Of a stretch of DNA of 64,000 nucleotides, positions 10,054 to 19,343 are shown piece after piece. Each line of letters begins with the position of its first letter. Position 1 is the first letter of the stretch. The stretch is from Stenotrophomonas sp. ZAC14D1_NAIMI4_1 (GTDB lineage Bacteria > Pseudomonadota > Gammaproteobacteria > Xanthomonadales > Xanthomonadaceae), in NCBI RefSeq assembly GCF_003086775.1, contig NZ_CP026001.1, positions 4,306,125 through 4,370,124 of the forward strand, in the 5' to 3' direction. The notes beneath the pieces are model-generated. The model saw only the letters and a list, made by a program, of their open reading frames with translations, had not been told where the DNA came from and ran no database searches. Made by a program: the position numbers and the translations under genes.

Positions 10054-10761
10054 TCACGAAAGGTCCAGCCAATCCGGGGCGATGCCCTGTGCTTTCTGCC
10101 AGCGCCGCAGCAACGTGCCGCGCGGCACCAGGTAACGCGCTTCCAGCGTGCGTACCCGGCGGATGCGGTCCAGGCGGAAATGGCGGAAGTCCTCGCGGCT
10201 TTCGCACCACGCCGCCAGCATCTGCACTTCATCGAAATAGCCCAGCGCGAAGGGCCAGACCACGCGCTCGGTGCGCTGCCCTTGTGCATCCTCATAGGCA
10301 AACTGCAGCCGCATCTGCGCGCCTACCGCCTCGCGTACTGCCTGCAGGCGCGCCGGTGGCACCTTCGCCGCGGCTTTCGAGGGGCCTACGCGCAGGCCGC
10401 TGTCGCGCAGTGCTTCGCGGCGTGCCGCTGGCAGTACGTGGGCGATGCGTGCCAGCGCATCACGGGCGGCGTCGGCCAGCGCCGGCTCGGTGCGGGCGGC
10501 CACCCAGCGCAGGCCCAGCACCAGTGCATCAATCTCGGCCGGGGGCAGGGTCATCGGCGGCAACACGTCGCCGGGCACCAACTGGTAACCCACGCCGGCT
10601 TCACCACGCAGGTCGGCGCCCTGTGCGCGCAGCGTCTCGATGTCGCGGTACAGCGTGCGCAGGCTGATGCCCAACGCATCGGCCAGCGCCTGCCCGGCCA
10701 CCGGCCGGCGGTGCCGGCGCAGCAGCTGCAGCAGTTGGCTCAGGCGCAGCGCACGCGCCAT
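10054..10761 (-). CDS. WYL-domain HTH transcriptional regulator (235 aa)
   Basis: The N-terminal DeoR/YafY-type helix-turn-helix is visible as LSQLLQLLRRHRRPV followed by LADALGISLRTLYRDIETL. The rest is a WYL-like sensor region (VVWPFALGYFDEVQMLAAWCESREDFRHFRLDRI). ATG 10761 shares one base with the stop of the upstream oxidoreductase gene (TGATG), so the two are translationally coupled. It may regulate its own operon. The ligand is unknown. Confidence 0.88.
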   Translation of the reverse strand: MARALRLSQLLQLLRRHRRPVAGQALADALGISLRTLYRDIETLRAQGADLRGEAGVGYQLVPGDVLPPMTLPPAEIDALVLGLRWVAARTEPALADAARDALARIAHVLPAARREALRDSGLRVGPSKAAAKVPPARLQAVREAVGAQMRLQFAYEDAQGQRTERVVWPFALGYFDEVQMLAAWCESREDFRHFRLDRIRRVRTLEARYLVPRGTLLRRWQKAQGIAPDWLDLS

Positions 10762-11396
10762 CAGCCGACCAGCGCGCTGGACGCCACCACGTGCTCGCCC
10801 GGCGGCGGCGCCAGCGCGGCATCCACCAGCGCCCTGGCGATACGGCTGGCCGGATTGATCCGCCATGCCCGCGGCAGCACCGGCCCGAGCGCGCCAAGCA
10901 CCTGCAGGGCGAAGTGTTCGCCACGGCGAACCTGCTGCCGCTGCCCACCAATCAGGCCCGGCCGCACCAGGGTGAGCGAAGCAAAGGTGAGCGCGCGCAG
11001 ATCGCGCTCGAGCTCGCCCTTCACCCGGTTGTAGAAGAACGCCGAGCCTGCATTGGCGCCAGCGGCCGAGTTCAGCACGAACACGCGGGCGCCCTGGCTG
11101 CGCGCCAGCCGGGCGAAGGCCAGCGGGTAATCGTGGTCGATGCGGTAGAAGGCCTCGCGGCTGCCGGCCTGGGCCATCGTGCTGCCCAGGGCGCAGATCA
11201 CCGCATCCACCTGTGCCCAGTCCGGCGCATCGGGCAGCGCGTCGAACGACAGCACGGGGGCATGCAGCTTCGGATGGCTCAGGCCCAGCGGGCGCCGGGT
11301 CGGGGCCACTATCGCGCGGCAAAGCGGGTCGTCCAGCAGCATCGGCAGGGCCAGCCCGCCGACCAGGCCGGTCGCCCCCAGCAACATCACGCGCAT
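10761..11396 (-). CDS. NAD(P)-binding oxidoreductase, atypical SDR/NmrA-like (211 aa)
   Basis: A Rossmann fold opens with VMLLGATGLVGG. It has an NSAAGANAGSAFFYNRVKGELE segment holding the YxxxK catalytic pair and then TLVRPGLIGG, as in short atypical SDR proteins of the YwnB/TIP30 type. Start ATG 11396. It is the first gene of a two-gene unit with the WYL regulator. The substrate is unknown. Confidence 0.85.
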   Translation of the reverse strand: MRVMLLGATGLVGGLALPMLLDDPLCRAIVAPTRRPLGLSHPKLHAPVLSFDALPDAPDWAQVDAVICALGSTMAQAGSREAFYRIDHDYPLAFARLARSQGARVFVLNSAAGANAGSAFFYNRVKGELERDLRALTFASLTLVRPGLIGGQRQQVRRGEHFALQVLGALGPVLPRAWRINPASRIARALVDAALAPPPGEHVVASSALVG

Positions 11397-11503
11397 ACCC
11401 ACCTCCACTGCGGCATCCTGTCGCCCATCGTAGCCGTTCAAGCCGTCGGCGGCCGCGCCGATATGCTGTCACCAGTCCCTGCCAGCCCCAGGATTTTCTT
11501 GCC

Positions 11504-13042
11504 ATGACGGACCAGCCCGACCACCGCCCTGCCCCCGGCACCGCCCTGGGACCGCCGGCGCGCACGCGCGCGGTACCCGACGATGGCCGTGGCGACCGGG
11601 TGGTCCTGCAGGGCGGCACGGCCGTGGCCCTGCAGCAGCTGTTTGCCGGTGCCGATGCCCCCGAGCCGCTGCTGGCCGCCTTTGCCAATGGCATGGCCAC
11701 CCTGCCCGGCGAGCTGGGCGACATGGGCGACCGCCTGCAGTCGGCGCAGGCCAGTGCCGACTGGCCGCGCTACGGCCGGGCGATGCGGCAGCTGATCGAC
11801 AAGTACATCCGCACCATCGAGCAGCATTCGCCCGATGGCCAGCCCGACAGCCTGCGCCTGTCCGAACAGCTGCGCCTGCTGCTGGGCGGCGCGGTGGTGT
11901 CGCTGCTGCTGCATGATCCGGACCTGCGCGAGCAGGCCCAGGCGCTGGCCGCCCAGCTGCGGCAATGGCAGCCGGGTGCGCCGCTGGAGCCCATCGAACA
12001 GGGCGTGCGCGAGCTGGGCCACCAGGTGGGCGTGCGTGCGGAAAGCTGGCAGGAACAGCAGGCGCTGCTGCTGGAGCTGTTCGCCCTGCTGCTGGAAAAC
12101 GTGAGCGAGCTGCTGGATGACCGCAGCTGGCTGCAGGGGCAGATCGCCGCCGTACGTCAGCTGCTGGCCGGCCCGCTGGAAGCGGAATCGGTCGAGCGCA
12201 CGCGCGCCGAACTGCGCGAGGTGATCTACAAGCAGGGGCTGCTGCGCCAGGGCATCGATGATTCAAAGGCGGCGATGCGCGGCCTGATGGGCGAGTTCAT
12301 CGAGCGCATGGACGGCATGGCCGCCAGTACCGGTGAGTACCACGACCGCATCGGCACCTATGCCCTGCAGCTGCGCGAGGCGCGCAGCATCGCCGACCTC
12401 AACCACCTGCTGCAGGAAGTGATGCACGACACCGGCAAGGTGCAGCAGCAGGCCGCGCAGGCGCGTGACCACCTGGCCAGCGCGCGGCAGGAAGTGGAAC
12501 GGGCCGAGCGGCGCATCACCGAGCTGGAACAGGAACTGCGCGAGGCCGGCGATCTGGCCCGCATCGATCCGTTGACCCAGGCCCTGAACCGGCGCGGGCT
12601 GGACGAAATGCTGCAGCGGGAGATGGCACGGGCGGCGCGCAACAACACACCGCTGGGCCTGGCGGTGATCGACCTGGATGACTTCCACCAGACCAACGAT
12701 ACCCATGGCCATGCCGGCGGCGATGCCCTGCTACAGCACCTGGTGTCGATCTGCCGCCTGCTGCTGCGCGCCACCGATGGTGTTGCCCGGCTCGGCGGTG
12801 ACGAGTTCGTGCTGGTGCTGCCGGAAACCCCGGGCGCCGACAGCATGGCCACGGTGCAGCGCCTGCAGCGCTCGCTGGCCCATCGCGTGCTGACCGTGCA
12901 GGACCAGCGCGTACCGGTGCATTTCAGCGCCGGCCTGGCGCAGTGGCAGCCCGGCGATGATGCCGAGGCCCTGCTGCGCCGCGCCGATGAGGCCCTGTAT
13001 GTTGCCAAGCGCCAGGGCAAGAACCGGGTGCAGGCGGGGTAA
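11504..13042 (+). CDS. Diguanylate cyclase (GGDEF domain), 512 aa
   Basis: The C-terminal GGDEF domain has intact active-site residues GGDEF at 431-435, preceded by the family stretches IDLDDFHQTNDTHGHAGGD and DPLTQALNRRGLDEML, so it should make c-di-GMP. The N-terminal about 330 residues are helical, without membrane segments, and end in a coiled coil (about residues 315-350) that probably mediates dimerisation. The helical input domain has no signature I recognise. ATG 11504 is used; the frame stays open upstream to 11213 antisense to the oxidoreductase, which I consider non-coding. Confidence 0.9.
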   Translation: MTDQPDHRPAPGTALGPPARTRAVPDDGRGDRVVLQGGTAVALQQLFAGADAPEPLLAAFANGMATLPGELGDMGDRLQSAQASADWPRYGRAMRQLIDKYIRTIEQHSPDGQPDSLRLSEQLRLLLGGAVVSLLLHDPDLREQAQALAAQLRQWQPGAPLEPIEQGVRELGHQVGVRAESWQEQQALLLELFALLLENVSELLDDRSWLQGQIAAVRQLLAGPLEAESVERTRAELREVIYKQGLLRQGIDDSKAAMRGLMGEFIERMDGMAASTGEYHDRIGTYALQLREARSIADLNHLLQEVMHDTGKVQQQAAQARDHLASARQEVERAERRITELEQELREAGDLARIDPLTQALNRRGLDEMLQREMARAARNNTPLGLAVIDLDDFHQTNDTHGHAGGDALLQHLVSICRLLLRATDGVARLGGDEFVLVLPETPGADSMATVQRLQRSLAHRVLTVQDQRVPVHFSAGLAQWQPGDDAEALLRRADEALYVAKRQGKNRVQAG

Positions 13043-13050
13043 TCCGCCCT

Positions 13051-13076
13051 GGTGGGTGCCGACCGTTGGTCGGCAC
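13051..13076. repeat. SMAG palindrome
   Basis: A GTGCCGACC / GGTCGGCAC palindrome of the GGTGGG subtype lies between convergent genes. Confidence 0.8.
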
Positions 13077-13098
13077 GCCCTTCGCCCGGCGGCCGTTG

Positions 13099-14025
<927 letters not shown>

Positions 14026-14129
14026 GGTGGATCCAAAGAGGGAATGGGCGGATTCTGACTGATCCGGTGCCTGCTGCGGAAGCGGGTTCACCGCGTGCCT
14101 ACTGCCGCCCGGCCACACTGCAGGGCCCC

Positions 14130-14195
14130 GGTAGTGCCGGCCGCTGGCCGGCAGCCGCCCCGCCCCGGCGTTGCCGGCCAGCGGCCGGCACTACC
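14130..14195. repeat. Inverted SMAG pair
   Basis: GTAGTGCCGGCCGCTGGCCGGCA and its inverse ending in CTAC flank about 20 bases of GC-rich DNA, between divergent genes. Confidence 0.85.
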
Positions 14196-14222
14196 CCTGT
14201 CTTGCCTGCATGGGAGTTCCGC

Positions 14223-15914
14223 TTGAGCAATCCGTCCACCGCCACGGCCAATCCCCCGCTGGTCAAGGGCATGAACCGGCGCAGCCAGATCCTGCGCCTG
14301 CTGATGCGCTACCGCCATTCGGGCGTTTTTTCCGGCATGAATCTGGACGCGGCCGGCAGCAACGGCGACGTGCCGGCCGACGGCAACCCGGAGCAGTTCG
14401 TCAGCGACCTCGAAGCGCTGGGACCGACCTTCGTCAAGCTCGGGCAGATGCTGTCCACGCGGCCGGACATGGTGCCGCCCGAATTCGCCACCGCGCTGGA
14501 ACGCATGCAGGAGAACGTGGCGCCGATTCCCGTCGAGCGCATCCACGCCATCATCGAACAGGAGCTGGGGGCCGGGGTGAACAAGCTGTTCGCTTCGTTC
14601 GACCCGGAGCCGCTGGGCTGCGCCTCGATCGCGCAGGTGCACCGTGCCGTGCTGCACGACGGCCGCCAGGTGGCGGTGAAAGTGCAGAAGCCGGAAGTCG
14701 CCGCACAGCTGCGCTCGGATCTGGAGGCGCTGCGCAGCTTCGCCCTGGCCGCCGACCACCTCACCCAGGTCGGCCGCCGCGTGCGCCTGCGCGACTGGCT
14801 CAACGAATTCGCCAAGACGCTGATGCAGGAGCTGGACTACCACGCCGAGGCCGAGAACCTCGCGCGCTTCGGCCGCCACCTCAAGCCGTTCCGGCGCCTG
14901 TGGGTACCGCAGCCACTGTGGGATTACTGCAGCCAGCGCGTGCTGACGATGGAGCTGGCCACCGGCGTGCGCGTGGATGCGATTCCCGACGTGCGCCGCA
15001 CCGAGCAGGCGATGGATCCCCTGGCCGCCGCATTGATCCGTGGCTACCTGGACCAGATCTTCGTGCATGGCGAGATCCATGCCGACCCGCATCCGGGCAA
15101 CCTGCGGGTGACCCCCGACGGGCGCCTGGCGATCTTCGACCTGGGCATGGTCGCGCACATGCCGCCGCGCCTGCGCGAGCGCCTGCTGAAGATCCTGTTC
15201 GCCGCCGTTGATGGCCGCGGCGAGGAAGTGGCTGACGACCTGATCAGCATCAGCACGCGCCTGGAAGCCTTCGACGAGGAACGCTACCTGCGCGAGACCG
15301 GCCAGCTGATCGCACGCTATGCCGCCAGCGGCAGCTTCTCCGAAGGCCGCGTGGTGCTGGACATGGTGCGCATCGCCACCGCGTCCGGCCTGCGCACGCC
15401 GCCGGAACTGAGCCTGGTCGGCAAGGCCCTGCTCAACCTGGAAACCGTCTGCCGCCTGCTGGCGCCGGACCTGGATACGCGCCGCATCGTCGAGCGACAG
15501 CTGCAGCATGTGATGCGCGCGCGCCTGAAGAAGTCGCTGTCGGCCGCCAACCTGGCCAGCGAGGCGATGGAGCTGCAGCAGCTGCTGCGCGATGGGCCAC
15601 GCAAGCTGACCGACATCATGGCGCTGCTGGCCGAGAACCGCCTGCAGATGAAGGTGACCGGGCTGGAAGAATCGCGGTTGATGGAGAACCTGCAGAAGAT
15701 CGCCAACCGCGTGGCGGCCGGCATCATCAGTGCAGCCCTCATCATGGCGGCGTCGTTGATGATGAAGCTGGAAACCGGCTGGCACCTGTTCGGTTACCCC
15801 GCCATCGCACTGCTCCTGATGCTGATCGGCGTCGTGCTCGGGTTGGGCATCGTGACCAGCGCGTTGCTGTTTGATCGGCGTGCACGTGCGCGCGAGGAAC
15901 GCGGGCATCGTTGA
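14223..15914 (+). CDS. ubiB: ABC1/UbiB-family atypical kinase (563 aa)
   Basis: Membrane-anchored kinase-like ATPase required for ubiquinone (coenzyme Q) synthesis. Landmarks are the family KxGQ motif (KLGQ at residues 72-75), VAVKVQKP with the nucleotide-binding Lys, HADPHPGN (Asp288), the metal-binding IFDLG (Asp306), and two C-terminal hydrophobic segments. The best start is TTG 14223 with GGGAG eight bases upstream, just past the SMAG pair; the first ATG is at 14271. No other ubi gene is adjacent, so the assignment within the ABC1 family rests on the motifs. Confidence 0.85.
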   Translation: MSNPSTATANPPLVKGMNRRSQILRLLMRYRHSGVFSGMNLDAAGSNGDVPADGNPEQFVSDLEALGPTFVKLGQMLSTRPDMVPPEFATALERMQENVAPIPVERIHAIIEQELGAGVNKLFASFDPEPLGCASIAQVHRAVLHDGRQVAVKVQKPEVAAQLRSDLEALRSFALAADHLTQVGRRVRLRDWLNEFAKTLMQELDYHAEAENLARFGRHLKPFRRLWVPQPLWDYCSQRVLTMELATGVRVDAIPDVRRTEQAMDPLAAALIRGYLDQIFVHGEIHADPHPGNLRVTPDGRLAIFDLGMVAHMPPRLRERLLKILFAAVDGRGEEVADDLISISTRLEAFDEERYLRETGQLIARYAASGSFSEGRVVLDMVRIATASGLRTPPELSLVGKALLNLETVCRLLAPDLDTRRIVERQLQHVMRARLKKSLSAANLASEAMELQQLLRDGPRKLTDIMALLAENRLQMKVTGLEESRLMENLQKIANRVAAGIISAALIMAASLMMKLETGWHLFGYPAIALLLMLIGVVLGLGIVTSALLFDRRARAREERGHR

Positions 15915-15940
15915 AGAAACGGGAAATCGCGCCGTTTCTT
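15914..15940 (+). terminator. Hairpin at the ubiB stop
   Basis: AAGAAACGG and CCGTTTCTT form a nine-base inverted repeat around a nine-base loop, beginning at the stop codon and ending in TTCTTAATG. This is a plausible weak terminator. Confidence 0.55.
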
Positions 15941-15976
15941 AATGAAATCGCGTAGCGGCTTTCACGCTGATTTTAC

Positions 15977-16005
15977 TTGAAACGCGCGATTTCACCTCAT
16001 GTAAC
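15977..16005 (+). promoter_or_regulatory. Candidate sigma-70 promoter upstream of opgB
   Basis: TTGAAA (15977-15982) and TGTAAC (16000-16005) are separated by 17 bases in an AT-richer stretch 85 bases before the opgB start. The match is partial (the -10 box fits four of six positions). Confidence 0.4.
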
Positions 16006-16089
16006 AAACAAACATTTCAGTCAGGTTCGTGCATGCACTATCGGGTCATCAGCCTGTCATGCATGTGTGCTTGAGGCAGCGCTGGTCGG

Positions 16090-18252
16090 ATGGACACGCG
16101 TCGGTACGACGTCCATCACCACCTCCCGTCACTGCCGAAGCCGCTTATGCTCTGGATCCTGCTGCTGTCGCTGTTGCTGTTGGCCTGGTTGTTCCTCGCC
16201 TCCGATAAGTGGGTGTGGTGGAAGGCGAGCACGTTCTCGCTGCTGCTGCTCGCACTCAGCACGTGGTGGTTGATCGACAAGCTGTCCGGCGATGGCCTGA
16301 ACGCAGCAACGCTCTACCACCTGGGCGCTGACATGGAAGGCGCGGGTATCGCGGACTTCAAGGGCTACATCGCCGGCTACATCGGGCTCATCGTGGTTTC
16401 GCTGCTGCCGCTGTTCGCCACGCGGGTGAAGCGCTGGCGTCGACCCGGCCACGGCGGCGCATGGTTCGCGGGCTTCGCGGTGGTGTGGATCGCCACGATC
16501 ATGGTCAGCCCGCTGGCACGCGATGGGCAGCGCCTGTACCAGCAGCTGCGCCCGGTCGATTTCGCCCGCATCGCCCCCGAATACCAGGTGCCGACGCAGC
16601 CGCTGCAGCGCCCGCGCAACATCGTCTGGATCTACGGCGAAAGCCTGGAACGCACCTACCTGGACGAGAACGTGTTCCCGGGCCTGATGCCCAACATCAA
16701 CCGCCTGGCCAGCCAGTCGCTGGACGTGCGCGGCCTGGCCTCGGCCGAGGGCAGCGGCTGGACCATCGCCGGCCTGGTGTCGTCGATGTGTGGCGTGCCG
16801 CTGACCACCTCGCAGGGCGATGAGAACAGCATGGACCGCATGGGCAGCTTCCTGCCCAAGGCCGTGTGCCTGGGTGATTACCTGAAGCAGCAGGGCTACA
16901 CCAACCATTACCTGGGCGGCGCCAGCGGCCGCTTCGCCGGCAAGGGCCAGTTCCTGGCCAGCCACGGCTTCGATGAAGTGCACGACCTGGAGTGGTTCAA
17001 GCAGCAGAAGAAGATCGGCCGCGTGCATTACTCGCCGTGGGGCGTGCACGACGACGTGCTGCTGGACACGGCCTACCAGCGCTTTGAACAGCTCTCGCGC
17101 AAGGGCGAGCCGTTCATGCTGACCACGCTGACCATGGACACCCACCACCCGGCCGGCCACCTGCCCGTGGCGTGCAAGGGCCAGCGCTATGAGAGCAGTT
17201 ACGGCAACATCAACATGCTCAACGCACTGAAGTGCAGCGACCGGCTGATCTCGCAGCTGGTGCAGCGCATCCAGGCCAGCCCGTACGGCAAGGACACGCT
17301 GATTGTGATCGCCTCGGACCACCTGGCGATGCCCAACGACCTCACCAGCATCCTGACCAAGCAGAAGCGCGAGAACCTGCTGCTGTTCCTGGGCGATGGC
17401 ATTGCCCCGCAGCAGCTGAAGGCCGACGCCGGCACCACCCTCGATTCGGGTGCGACCCTGCTCAGCCTGCTGGACCCGCAGCTGAAGACGATGGGCTTTG
17501 GCCGTTCGCTGATCGACACCCACCGCGCATCGAGTGCCAGCGTGGCGACCCAGCGTGACGGTGGCCGCGATTACCCGCAGTACCTGGCCTTCGCCCGCTC
17601 GCTGTGGCTGGGCGAACCCACCCGCGAGCTGAAGATCGACGGTGATGACCAGGTGGTGGTGGGACTGCAGCACGTGCAGCCGCCGGTGCTGCTGGAGTAC
17701 GACAAGGACTGGGGCCTGAAGTCGGTGTATCTGGAGAACACCTCGCGCCAGTTCGACGATGCCGACCCGGACAACACCCTGGCCTATGTGGACCGCTGCA
17801 CCGCGTTCGAGGATGGCTCGGCCGATGGTGACTGGTGCGCGTTGCTGGTGAACCGCGACAACGGCATCAAGCTGTTCCGCGATGACGACCTGCGTGGCGG
17901 CATTGCGGTGGATGCACCGCTGGAATCGTTCCAGGGTCCGCGCCCGAGCGTGCGCCAGGCGCACATGATCACCCAGAAGGGCCGCCGCACCCGTGCGGGC
18001 CAGTACATGCTGGAACTGGTGGCGAGCACGCGCCCGGACCGTGGTTTCTGGATCGAGGCGGTATCGTCGCAGCGCAAGGTGGTGCTGGCGCAGCAGTGGG
18101 TGCAGCCGGATGCGGACGGCAAGATCAACGTCTCGTTTGGCTTGGACCACGAGGTGGATGATCTGGAGATCCGGGCGTGGTTGAACCATGCCGAGAAGCT
18201 GGCGGTGGATACGTTTGCGCTGGTGCCATCGCGCGGGCGACCGCGGGGGTAA
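16090..18252 (+). CDS. opgB: Phosphoglycerol transferase I-like (osmoregulated glucan modification), 720 aa
   Basis: Four to five N-terminal membrane segments are followed by a periplasmic alkaline-phosphatase-superfamily domain. This is the build of OpgB/MdoB, which moves sn-glycerol-1-phosphate from phosphatidylglycerol to periplasmic glucans. Visible motifs are IYGESLERTYLDE (metal-binding Glu), SGWTIAG (catalytic Thr225), HYSPWGVHDD, TLTMDTHHPAGH and IVIASDHLAM. A C-terminal beta-rich extension follows. The stop TAA at 18250-18252 directly touches the repeat block 18254-19343. Confidence 0.88.
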   Translation: MDTRRYDVHHHLPSLPKPLMLWILLLSLLLLAWLFLASDKWVWWKASTFSLLLLALSTWWLIDKLSGDGLNAATLYHLGADMEGAGIADFKGYIAGYIGLIVVSLLPLFATRVKRWRRPGHGGAWFAGFAVVWIATIMVSPLARDGQRLYQQLRPVDFARIAPEYQVPTQPLQRPRNIVWIYGESLERTYLDENVFPGLMPNINRLASQSLDVRGLASAEGSGWTIAGLVSSMCGVPLTTSQGDENSMDRMGSFLPKAVCLGDYLKQQGYTNHYLGGASGRFAGKGQFLASHGFDEVHDLEWFKQQKKIGRVHYSPWGVHDDVLLDTAYQRFEQLSRKGEPFMLTTLTMDTHHPAGHLPVACKGQRYESSYGNINMLNALKCSDRLISQLVQRIQASPYGKDTLIVIASDHLAMPNDLTSILTKQKRENLLLFLGDGIAPQQLKADAGTTLDSGATLLSLLDPQLKTMGFGRSLIDTHRASSASVATQRDGGRDYPQYLAFARSLWLGEPTRELKIDGDDQVVVGLQHVQPPVLLEYDKDWGLKSVYLENTSRQFDDADPDNTLAYVDRCTAFEDGSADGDWCALLVNRDNGIKLFRDDDLRGGIAVDAPLESFQGPRPSVRQAHMITQKGRRTRAGQYMLELVASTRPDRGFWIEAVSSQRKVVLAQQWVQPDADGKINVSFGLDHEVDDLEIRAWLNHAEKLAVDTFALVPSRGRPRG

Positions 18253-18253
18253 G

Positions 18254-18430
18254 AGGTTTTTTGCAGGGCTTGCAGCCCTGCACCTGCAGAGGCAACAGCA
18301 AGAGCGGCATTCCGTGGGATGGCGGGGCACTGTGGGTTTGCGGGGACGCCGTAAACCCGTCCATGGGGGCTTGGTCGCCGCATCCATGCGGCTCACACCC
18401 CGCAAACCCATAGTGCCCCGCCTTCGACAG
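18254..18430. repeat. Long hairpin element, left copy
   Basis: A small GCAGGGC / GCCCTGC hairpin (near 18263-18282) is followed by a 25-base stem, 18321-18345 with 18398-18422, paired throughout except one G-U wobble. The stem encloses a 52-base loop containing an inner GCCGCAT / ATGCGGC hairpin. The right copy (19148-19339) is inverted, has the same loop and different stem sequence. No protein is encoded here. Confidence 0.85.
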
Positions 18431-18445
18431 GTTCACGCGGCTGTT

Positions 18446-19118
18446 GGTAGGTGCCGACCGTTGGTCGGCACATCTGTCAGATATCGCATGAATTCATCCG
18501 TGCCGACCAACGGTCGGCACCCACCAGAGCAGAACGCCGTCCCAGTAGATCCACGCCATGCGTGGATGAAATCTGTCAGATATTGATACTCGACCCCGTG
18601 CCGACCAACGGTCGGCACCCACCAGAGCAGAACGCCGTCCCAGTAGATCCACGCCATGCATGGATGAAATCTGTCAGATATTGATGTTCGACCCCGTGCC
18701 GACCAACGGTCGGCACCCACCAGAGCAGAACGCCGTCCCAGTAGATCCACGCCATGCGTGGATGAAATCTGTCAGATATTGATACTCGACCCCGTGCCGA
18801 CCAACGGTCGGCACCCACCAGAGCAGAACGCCGTCCCAGTAGATCCACGCCATGCATGGATGAAATCTGTCAGATATTGATGTTCGACCCCGTGCCGACC
18901 AACGGTCGGCACCCACCAGAGCAGAACGTCGTCCCAGTAGATCCACGCCATGCGTGGATGAAATCTGTCAGATATTGATACTCGACCCCGTGCCGACCAA
19001 CGGTCGGCACCCACCAGAGCAGAACGCCGTCCCAGTAGATCCACGCCATGCGTGGATGAAATCTGTCAGATATTGATACTCGACCCCGTGCCGACCAACG
19101 GTCGGCACCCACCAAAGC
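18446..19118. repeat. Seven 98-bp SMAG-bearing tandem units
   Basis: Units start at 18500, 18598, 18696, 18794, 18892, 18990 and 19088, exactly 98 bases apart; the seventh is partial. Each full unit contains a GTGCCGACC palindrome, a spacer, a GTAGATCCAC palindrome and a linker ending in GACCCC. Two variants alternate (GCGTGG with GATACT, and GCATGG with GATGTT) in the order A B A B A A, so the array grew partly by 196-base steps. A related half-unit lies at 18449-18499. The open frames across it only translate the repeat. Confidence 0.93.
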
Positions 19119-19147
19119 AGGATGCCGTTCCGGCAGATCGCGGGAAA

Positions 19148-19339
19148 CTGTCGAAGGCGGGGTGGGTCCGGTTGCGGGGGTGTGAGCGGCATGGATGCCG
19201 CGACCAAGCCCCCATGGATGGGTTTACGGCGTCCCCCGCAACCGGACCCACCCCGCCATCCCACAGGAAACCCGCTTTTGACGTTGACGTTGACGTTGAT
19301 TTCAGCAGGTGCAGGGCTGCAAGCCCTTCAAAAAGCCCC
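19148..19339. repeat. Long hairpin element, right copy (inverted)
   Basis: A perfect 25-base stem (19156-19180 with 19233-19257) encloses a 52-base loop that is the inverse of the left copy's loop. The stem sequence differs from the left copy but stays fully paired, and the inner hairpin shows a matched C/G swap. Three GACGTT hexamers occur at about 19279-19297. The element ends at the TAA stop of the channel gene, mirroring the left side. Confidence 0.85.
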
Positions 19340-19343
19340 CCTC

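Noticed and set aside
11504..13042. c-di-GMP phosphodiesterase or inactive GGDEF
   Set aside because: The GGDEF residues are intact and there is no EAL domain, so an active cyclase is the simpler reading.
16129..18411. 760-codon open frame antisense to opgB
   Set aside because: It is a GC-rich shadow frame; the plus strand has clear family motifs throughout and the antisense product has low-complexity His/Gln/Arg composition.
18446..19118. CRISPR-like periodic array
   Set aside because: The whole 98-base unit is repeated, with no unique spacers, each unit contains two palindromes, and no cas genes are nearby.
18433..19264. Stack of similar open frames of about 80-105 codons on the minus strand
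   Set aside because: They are translations of the 98-base SMAG units, repeat exactly with the DNA period and lack ribosome sites.
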